A stretch of DNA of 14,455 bases, taken from Helicobacteraceae bacterium (GTDB lineage Bacteria; Campylobacterota; Campylobacteria; Campylobacterales; SZUA-545). The notes beneath the pieces are model-generated. The model was not told the DNA's origin, did no database searches, and saw only the letters and a list, made by a program, of their open reading frames with translations. The stretch is taken from NCBI GenBank assembly GCA_031273735.1, contig JAISRI010000083.1, positions 1-14,455 on the forward strand, given 5' to 3'. Shown one piece after another: positions 5,352 through 11,244 of this stretch; within the stretch, counting starts at the first letter, position 1, and the number at the start of each line of letters is the position of its first letter. The position numbers and the translations under genes were made by a program.

Positions 5352-5852
5352 TTAGCTCCTTGATAAACGAATCTCGATCGCCTGCGAATCCGCCTCCGCT
5401 TGCGTCTTTACGCTTTGCCGATCGTCAAGCGCCTTTTGCGCCAACGCCAAATCGCTTAACGCCAAAATCTGCGCCGCGAGATAGGCGGCATTAACCCCGC
5501 CGTTGATCGCCACGCACGCGACGGGGATCTTCGGCGGCATTTGGACGGAGCTAAAAAGCGCGTCTATCCCGTTTAACGCGCCGCTTGCGATCGGAACGGC
5601 GATCACGGGCTTTGTCGTTTGCGCGGCAATCGCGCCCGCCAAATGCGCGGCCATACCCGCAGCCGCGATAAAGACTTTCGCGCCCGCCGCCTCCGCCTTT
5701 TTGATGTAAGAGGCGACGCGATCGGGCGTTCTGTGCGCGCTGGCTACGATCAGTTCGTAGGCTATACCGAATCTTTCAAGCGTCTTAGCGCACTCCTGCA
5801 TAATCGCGCTATCGCTCTTGCTTCCAATAATAATCCCGACAAATACCGCCAT
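5352..5852 (-). CDS. purE: N5-carboxyaminoimidazole ribonucleotide mutase (PurE)
   Basis: Cytoplasmic class I PurE, which converts N5-CAIR to CAIR in de novo purine synthesis after PurK. At 166 residues it is of normal length. Motifs: GSKSD at 10-14 (phosphate and substrate loop), SAHRTP at 38-43 with the catalytic His, GMAAHLAG at 66-73, and GIDALFSSVQMP at 95-106. The C-terminal 25 residues are a variable tail that also carries the ribosome site for the next gene. The ATG is preceded by GAGGA with 6-nt spacing and by a clear promoter. It is the first gene of a purE-DUF3972 unit. purK is not in the window. Confidence 0.95.
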   Translation of the reverse strand: MAVFVGIIIGSKSDSAIMQECAKTLERFGIAYELIVASAHRTPDRVASYIKKAEAAGAKVFIAAAGMAAHLAGAIAAQTTKPVIAVPIASGALNGIDALFSSVQMPPKIPVACVAINGGVNAAYLAAQILALSDLALAQKALDDRQSVKTQAEADSQAIEIRLSRS

Positions 5853-5880
5853 ATTGTTTCCTCGTTGTTCGGTAGCCTAT

Positions 5881-5889
5881 ATTCTAGCA
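5881..5889 (-). promoter_or_regulatory. purE promoter
   Basis: Extended -10: TGC (5889-5887) then TAGAAT (5886-5881), five of six bases of the consensus. The transcription start is predicted near 5874, about 22 nt before the purE ATG. GCAAATG (5887-5893) and CATTTGC (5921-5927) form an inverted repeat over and upstream of the -10 and could be an operator. Confidence 0.6.
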
Positions 5890-6064
5890 AATGCGGCAAA
5901 AATAGGGCATACTTAGCTCTCATTTGCGATGATAAGAGCGATAAAACGCTTTTGCTTGCTTTGGAGGGCAAAGTATGGGCGATGGGTTGGAACGGTTGGG
6001 GTAGCTAGGTTTAGGCGATCTGTATGGGCTTGTCGAATTCGGGCGAGTTATATTCCCGCAATAG

Positions 6065-6112
6065 TTTTTAACCTAAGCGGCGAAGTAATTTTTAACGTAA
6101 GCTGCGGACTAA
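6065..6112. repeat. 24-bp tandem direct repeat, two copies
   Basis: Two adjacent 24-bp units (6065-6088 and 6089-6112) match at 20 of 24 positions, each starting TTTTTAAC and ending TAA. They sit in the 627-nt gap between purE and maf (5853-6479). I see no convincing gene in that gap; open frames there run into the palindromic element and look accidental. Confidence 0.6.
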
Positions 6113-6180
6113 CCCTGCCGCCGCTTATAAAACGGCAAGCTCGCGTCTTTAGCGTAGCTCCGTATTCCTACGCAAATCCT

Positions 6181-6405
6181 ACAAATACCGTCATTCCCGC
6201 GATGAAGCGGTAACCCCGCTTTTCTCCGCAATAACGCCGCCAAAATTTGGCTAGCGCTACGCGGGGCGTAAATCGCGGAGGAAGGCGGGAATCCAAAACA
6301 AACCAACGCATTTGTAAAACTCGTCTTACTCGTTTAAAACTTAGCAAGCGTAATTCGTAGGTTTTTGATTTGGATTCCCGCCTACGCGGGAATGACTGTA
6401 TTTGT
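6181..6405. mobile_element. MITE/REP-like palindromic element with no coding capacity
   Basis: About 225 bp bounded by 21-bp terminal inverted repeats (6181-6201 and 6385-6405) matching at 20 of 21 positions. Nested inside are more inverted pairs: ATTCCCGC (6193-6200) with GCGGGAAT (6285-6292), CCCCGC with GCGGGG, CTCCGC with GCGGAG, and a compact hairpin ATTCCCGC-CTAC-GCGGGAAT (6374-6393). That last unit fits the Neisseria dRS3 pattern ATTCCC-N8-GGGAAT. No transposase is present, so movement would depend on an enzyme elsewhere. It lies about 75 nt after the maf stop and may also end transcription. Confidence 0.65.
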
Positions 6406-6479
6406 TGGTTTTGTCGCGTTAAAAGAAGGTTTTTGAAATGCGGCGATTCTTTCGCTTATTTGGCAAATGAGTTTATTTA

Positions 6480-8327
6480 TTAGGTTTGGCACGATAAGCG
6501 GAGGTTTTCTAGGGTTTGGGCGATTGATTTTACGGCGGCGTTATAGAACGAGGAAATATCCGATCGTTTAACGCAAAGAGCGGTTTTTAATAGCGCGTTT
6601 GCCAAGCGCCAAAAGCTGCCGCGCAAAAACGGCGCTCCAAAGGGCAAGTTTTTTTCCAGCGAAAACGAAACCAAATACGCCTCTCTAAGCGCTACAAAAA
6701 GCTCTTTTTTATTTTGCGGATTATGGCGTTCTAGCGCGGATATGAGCGCCGTTTTAGCCGCTTTTAACTCCTCCTTTATATTAACCTCTACTAAAAGATC
6801 GTCGCTAACGGTAAACGACTTTTTAATCGCTTTGATCGCGTTTCGTTTATCGCCTTTTTTTGTTATTAACGCCTCGTTTGATCTAAGCGACTTTGCCCCC
6901 GCGATAAACGCTCCGTCCGATAGATTAAAAACCTTTGCTTGCGGATAAAACGCGATCGCGCTTCCTAAAGAGGCGCGACTATGCGCTAAAAGCGAATTTG
7001 TCCAAATATCGCCGCTAAAATTACCTCTTGTCGGAGTCTGCTCCGCGCTCGCGTCGTTTTTATCGTCGTAAAAAGATTTTGCCGCGTGAATCTTTCGATC
7101 GCGCCTAAAGCCTACGTCGATTCCGCATAGATAAATCTCGTCGGAAAAAAGAAGGGCTAAACTAAACGCGGCGTTGCCTACGATCGGGCTGGAAAAATCA
7201 ACCTTTTTTTTGCTAAACGCAAGCGCCGCGGAGCTATCGCGCGAAAAAACAAAGCTCTCTTTTGCCGTCCGAAGCGTCGTCGGATCGACTAGATCGGCGG
7301 CGAGCAGAGGAATATCGCCGATCGGCGCTTCGCGTAAGATATCGGCAAGATGTCCCATTCGCTCGATTTCGATATGAAAATCGGGCTTGATCCCAGCCGA
7401 TAGCAACGGCTTTAGCGCCGTTCCCGCGCAAAAGATAATCAGCCGCTTTTTATTTTCGCGTAGAAAATCAAAAAGCGTTTCAAGCGACGCGCCGTTTCCA
7501 ACGACCGCGATCGGAAGCGCTATCTTTGCGGGCGCGCTCAAACGCGGATATTTGGCGTTTGCGATCGCGTTTTGAACGCCGATTAGCTCGTCTTCGCTCG
7601 TCCCCCAACCGCGCAAAGCCTCTTTATGCGCTATAGAAACCTGCCTTTTGGCGTCCGCCGTTTCGGCGGCGTTATCGAGCGCGAGTTCCAGCCTGACAAA
7701 TCCGCGGCAGAGGCGATCGGCGACGAAAAACTGATAGGCAAGCTCGCCGCGCATTTTGCCGCCCACGATTAGCAAGTTGGCTTTGGCGGGGTCTAAAAAC
7801 CGCGAATAGTCTAAAAAATAGCAGGAGATCAAAAACCATTCGGGGTCGCTTTCGTAGATGATCGCGCCGTTTGAAAGGCGCTCGTTTTCGTCCAAAAGCG
7901 CGATATGCGCGCCCGTTTCAACGCCGTAAAAGACGATCGGCGGCAGAGGCGCAAATCTATCAAAATGCGCCTGATACGGCGTAAAATCCGCGTCGTTTTG
8001 GGCAAGCTCCAAAATATGATTAACGCCGCTAGAGGTGATCGGCGTTTGTTCGCTCGGCTCTTTGGAAAAATCTTGAACGACGATCGGAACGTATCGCGGA
8101 TTTGTTAGCGGATTTGCCGCAAGCTCTTGGGCGCGATCGAGCGCTCCATTTTCAAAGAGCGTCCGATCGCCCTCGCGGACGTTGACGCCGTTTGACGAAA
8201 AGTAGAGCTTTAATCGTTCGTTTTGCCGCGCCAATATCGCGCCGATCTCGCTTTGAGCGAAAAAGGCTTCGTTTTTGGCGAAGCGTTTTAGTAAGCGGTT
8301 TTGCTCCGCGCATAGATCAAAGCTCAA
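6480..8327 (-). CDS. maf: Maf/DUF115 motility accessory factor, probable flagellin glycosyltransferase
   Basis: A 615-residue cytoplasmic protein of the motility accessory factor family, which transfers pseudaminic or legionaminic acid to flagellin and is needed for motility in Campylobacter and Helicobacter. The central DUF115 domain (about 265-410) carries the nucleotide-sugar binding signature VVGNGASLE at 275-283, AGTALKPLLSAGIKPDF near 301-317 and CGIDVGF at 401-407; NLSDGAFIAGAKS near 468-480 is a further family motif. No signal peptide. The start is TTG at 8327, chosen because GGAG (8336-8333) precedes it by 5 nt; the previous stop and a hairpin lie just upstream. It is 45 nt after flgE, so probably in the same transcript. 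Several bacteria carry many maf paralogues; only this one is visible. The acceptor and sugar are inferred. Confidence 0.85.
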   Translation of the reverse strand: MSFDLCAEQNRLLKRFAKNEAFFAQSEIGAILARQNERLKLYFSSNGVNVREGDRTLFENGALDRAQELAANPLTNPRYVPIVVQDFSKEPSEQTPITSSGVNHILELAQNDADFTPYQAHFDRFAPLPPIVFYGVETGAHIALLDENERLSNGAIIYESDPEWFLISCYFLDYSRFLDPAKANLLIVGGKMRGELAYQFFVADRLCRGFVRLELALDNAAETADAKRQVSIAHKEALRGWGTSEDELIGVQNAIANAKYPRLSAPAKIALPIAVVGNGASLETLFDFLRENKKRLIIFCAGTALKPLLSAGIKPDFHIEIERMGHLADILREAPIGDIPLLAADLVDPTTLRTAKESFVFSRDSSAALAFSKKKVDFSSPIVGNAAFSLALLFSDEIYLCGIDVGFRRDRKIHAAKSFYDDKNDASAEQTPTRGNFSGDIWTNSLLAHSRASLGSAIAFYPQAKVFNLSDGAFIAGAKSLRSNEALITKKGDKRNAIKAIKKSFTVSDDLLVEVNIKEELKAAKTALISALERHNPQNKKELFVALREAYLVSFSLEKNLPFGAPFLRGSFWRLANALLKTALCVKRSDISSFYNAAVKSIAQTLENLRLSCQT

Positions 8328-8348
8328 GCAAACTCCATAAAACCGCCG

Positions 8349-8366
8349 CTCTCTTTGTTAAGAGAG
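8349..8366 (-). terminator. hairpin between flgE and maf
   Basis: CTCTCTT (8349-8355) and AAGAGAG (8360-8366) form a perfect 7-bp stem with a 4-nt loop, 6 nt after the flgE stop. On the minus-strand RNA it is followed by CGGCGGUUUUAU, not a direct U-run, so it may be a leaky terminator or a stabilising 3' structure that lets maf be expressed at a lower level than flgE. Confidence 0.4.
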
Positions 8367-8372
8367 GGACGA

Positions 8373-11027
8373 TTACTGTTTTAACTGCAACAACGTCGTC
8401 AAAAGCTGATCGCTCGTCGTGATCGTTTTGGAGCTTGCCTGATAGCCGCGCTGTATGATGATCAAGTTCGTCAGCGCTTTGGAGAGATCGACGTTGCTCA
8501 TCTCTAGGGTGCTTGGCGCGACATCCCCGCGATTTGCCGTCCCCGCTACGCCGATCGTCGCCTGCCCGCTGTTTGGCGCTTCTAGGAATAGATTGCCGCC
8601 ATACGCTTTTAAGCCTTCCTCGTTTACAAAGGTCGCAAGCGCCACGCGCCCCAAGTCAAACTGCCGCCCGTTGCTAAAATCTCCGATAAGCGTGCCGTCT
8701 TGCAATACGGACACGTCTTGCAAAAAGCCTCCCGCGTAGCCGTCCGCAGCCGTGCCTGTGCGAGTCGAGGAGGTTTGGGCAAAGCTGGTAAGCCGATCGA
8801 ACGCGCCGCTGGAGCCTAGATCTAAGCGGATAATCTGCCCGCTTGCCGATCCCGTGTTTGGATTGACCGTGATTGACGGCGGCGAAAATGATTGCACCGA
8901 TCCGTCAAGATTAAAGCGCACTTCGCCAAAGGTGGGATATTCAAAAGTCGTCGGTTCCGCCGCGTCGATATACCACTTCCACACCGTTGGCTGGTTGGTG
9001 CCTAAACTTGTCGATTCTTTTCTAAAGTTCAAAACCAATTGATGTTTCGCGCCGCTAGAGTCGTAAGCCTCCACGCCTATTCTGTAGGTCGCCGCGTAAA
9101 GCGTTCCGCTTGTGCTGGAAGCGGCTGTGGCAATCGTCGCGCTTCTTGCCATAGATTGCGTAAAGAGCTTGTTGCCGCTACTCATACCTATCTGCTCTTC
9201 GCCCGATTTTGGAAAGGAGCTGTAACCCGTAACATTAACGGTAATGCTCTCGTTCGCGCCGTTATTTTTGATGGCGATCTGTCCTAACTCGTTAATATAG
9301 ACCGTCGCGTCGAGCGGTATTTCAAAGTTAAGCGGATCGCCCGCGTCGTCCAACGCGTCTTGATACAGATTGACAAGCTCCTGAACGTTGGTAAAGTAAT
9401 AGACGTCGTTTTTCTTGAGCGCGCCCGATGCGCTAGCCGTCCCAGCCGCGCCCGCTAAAGATCCTAAAACCGTTTGCAAACGCGCTTGCGGAGTGTTAGC
9501 CGCAGGAGCGCCCGTCCCGCCGACAAGGATATTTACGCCCGTGATCGCGCCGCTTCCGTCGCTAAGAACGCCGTTGTCCTCGTCCCACGTCAAGCGCGAA
9601 ACGCTATTCGCGTTTTCGAGAATGGTATTAACCTGAGCGATCAGATTTTCGATCGTCTGAAAGCCACCGCTTCCGCTTTTGCCGTAGGTTAGCGTTAAGG
9701 GCGCGATCGTAATGGGATTTCCCGCCGAATCCACCGCGCCGCCTAAGTCAAACGTAATCGTATCCCCAACGTTAAGCCCCGCTTTATTGCCCAACGAATC
9801 GAGCGTCCAATGAAAACTCTGATCGGAGCCAGCTTTAGTTACGTCTAAGTTGTCTTGGAAGTTGTTGTTTAGATAGTCGTTGTCATTGTCTGGATTTGGC
9901 TCGCGATAGACAAACTTCCTCGTCTCGCCCAAATTGTTAGTATAAAACGCCAAGCCGTCGCCCGTTTTGAGCAAAAACGCCTCGCCGGTTTCGCTGAACA
10001 ACTCGCCCACGGAGTCCGCGCCGACAAAGGCGTTTACGCTACTTTTGAAACTGCGCGATTGGAAGGTTCCGTAAGGCAGAGGCTCTAAAATATCGTTCAG
10101 CACGGCGTTTGTGCTCATACTGTCCAAAACCGCCGTGATATGTTGCGCTCCGGCGATCTTGCCGTCGCCCGTTAAAAGAACCTTGTTATCGTAAACGCCC
10201 GTAGAGTCTTTAATACGCTGGTTGATCTCGTCCAAAAGATCTTGCATAGTAACAAAGTAGCCGTCCGTTTTCGTCTTCCCTTCGCCGTAGGTAAAGGTAT
10301 GAACGCTAGAAGATTCCACCATCGTTCCGCCCACGTCGAAACGGCGCGTTAGCTCTAGAGTCAAAACGTCGATATTTTTCTTAAGCGCGATAGGTCGCCC
10401 GTCGTAGGAGTAGAGCGCGCCTATATCGTCGCTAAGGTTTAGCGTAGCCGCCGCCGCGCTTCTTTCGCTGGAGTTTATCGTAATCCCAGAGTTAAGATTG
10501 GCGCTGACCCTGACGACCGACGTAGCTTTTGCGGGCACGGTCATCGCGGGGTCGATCGTGATGTTTTTGATACCCATAGAGCTATCGACGTTAAACTGCT
10601 CGTCCGCGATCCACCCTTGAACGATTAAGCCGTTTGGATTGACAAAATTGCCGTTCGCGTCAAACGTAAAGTTGCCCGCTCTTGTGTAGTAGTAGCTTTT
10701 GCCGCCGTCCGCGCTGACGATAAAATAGCCGTTGCCGTTGATCGCCATATCGGTATTAACGTCGGTCGATTGCGTCGGTCCTTGTAGATGAATACGTTGA
10801 ACCGTAGCCACGCTAACGCCGCTTCCGATCTGTAAGGCGTTTTTGCCGCCCAACTCCCCTTGAGGCGCGGTGGAGGGGCGCATCGTTTGCAATAGGCTGT
10901 CTTGAAAATTTGTCCGCGAATACTTAAACCCTACGGTATTGACGTTGGCAATGTTGTTGCCTTCAACGTCCATTGCGACTTGATGCGAGACTAAGCCCGC
11001 AACGCCGCTAAAGAGCGAGCGCATCAT
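8373..11027 (-). CDS. flgE: flagellar hook protein FlgE
   Basis: Forms the extracellular hook that joins rod and filament. The 884 residues match the very long FlgE of Campylobacterota. Axial-family N-terminus: SLFSGVAGL then NNIANVNTVGF at 24-34; the D1 region follows with DMAINGNGYFIV at 93-104 and YYTRAGNFTFDANGNFVNPNGLIVQGW at 113-139. The long middle part is the variable surface-exposed region. The C-terminus (about 841-884, NVDLSKALTNLIIIQRGYQASSKTI) is the paired helix that packs in the core. There is no cysteine in the whole protein, as expected of a type III-exported axial protein. Two ATGs are adjacent at the start; AAGGA (11039-11035) fits the first. It has its own sigma-54 promoter. 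Codon choice is less GCG/ATC-rich than its neighbours, and GCGATCGC is absent. Confidence 0.95.
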   Translation of the reverse strand: MMRSLFSGVAGLVSHQVAMDVEGNNIANVNTVGFKYSRTNFQDSLLQTMRPSTAPQGELGGKNALQIGSGVSVATVQRIHLQGPTQSTDVNTDMAINGNGYFIVSADGGKSYYYTRAGNFTFDANGNFVNPNGLIVQGWIADEQFNVDSSMGIKNITIDPAMTVPAKATSVVRVSANLNSGITINSSERSAAAATLNLSDDIGALYSYDGRPIALKKNIDVLTLELTRRFDVGGTMVESSSVHTFTYGEGKTKTDGYFVTMQDLLDEINQRIKDSTGVYDNKVLLTGDGKIAGAQHITAVLDSMSTNAVLNDILEPLPYGTFQSRSFKSSVNAFVGADSVGELFSETGEAFLLKTGDGLAFYTNNLGETRKFVYREPNPDNDNDYLNNNFQDNLDVTKAGSDQSFHWTLDSLGNKAGLNVGDTITFDLGGAVDSAGNPITIAPLTLTYGKSGSGGFQTIENLIAQVNTILENANSVSRLTWDEDNGVLSDGSGAITGVNILVGGTGAPAANTPQARLQTVLGSLAGAAGTASASGALKKNDVYYFTNVQELVNLYQDALDDAGDPLNFEIPLDATVYINELGQIAIKNNGANESITVNVTGYSSFPKSGEEQIGMSSGNKLFTQSMARSATIATAASSTSGTLYAATYRIGVEAYDSSGAKHQLVLNFRKESTSLGTNQPTVWKWYIDAAEPTTFEYPTFGEVRFNLDGSVQSFSPPSITVNPNTGSASGQIIRLDLGSSGAFDRLTSFAQTSSTRTGTAADGYAGGFLQDVSVLQDGTLIGDFSNGRQFDLGRVALATFVNEEGLKAYGGNLFLEAPNSGQATIGVAGTANRGDVAPSTLEMSNVDLSKALTNLIIIQRGYQASSKTITTSDQLLTTLLQLKQ

Positions 11028-11060
11028 TTGGCAATCCTTATCTTTTTTTGGCTTAAAACT

Positions 11061-11243
11061 TCAAGCAAACTTTGTTCCTAATTCGCGTCTTTTAACCATC
11101 TCTTTCGCCTTTTTTGACCTTTCGCGCCGTTTGCGCGTCTTTTCGTATCCGTCGCCATTTATTCCGTTAAAGACGACTTTCTTTCGTTGATAATAAACGT
11201 CGTTTAATTGACCCGTATAATCTCCGCGCAAGGCGGCAAACAA
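11061..11243 (-). CDS. small basic ORF between the two hook genes (doubtful)
   Basis: Sixty codons from a TTG one base after the stop codon of the FlgE-like gene; no ribosome site is visible. The product would be strongly basic in its second half (residues 33-53, K/R-rich) and is not recognised. Its last six codons overlap the sigma-54 promoter of flgE, so that end of the sequence is constrained for another reason. Codon use is compatible with coding. It may be a small flagellar accessory protein or simply an open frame in a 217-nt spacer. Confidence 0.28.
   Translation of the reverse strand: MFAALRGDYTGQLNDVYYQRKKVVFNGINGDGYEKTRKRRERSKKAKEMVKRRELGTKFA
11063..11081 (-). promoter_or_regulatory. 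sigma-54 (RpoN) promoter of flgE
   Basis: TTAGGAAC...TTTGCTT with the diagnostic GG (11078-11077) and GC (11066-11065) exactly 10 nt apart, matching the Campylobacter/Helicobacter RpoN consensus. The predicted start near 11053 leaves about 26 nt before the flgE ATG, with the ribosome site AAGGA in between. Hook genes are known RpoN targets under FlgSR control in this phylum. Confidence 0.85.
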
Positions 11244-11244
11244 G

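Noticed and set aside
5983..6006. Possible sigma-54 promoter (TTGGAAC...GGGTAGC)
   Set aside because: The GG and GC elements are 13 nt apart rather than 10 and no gene follows.
5929..6213. 94-codon plus-strand frame in the purE-maf gap
   Set aside because: Runs through the tandem repeat and into the palindromic element, has no ribosome site and no recognisable domain.
6109..6306. 65-codon minus-strand frame
   Set aside because: Lies mostly within the MITE/REP-like palindrome; composition follows the repeat.
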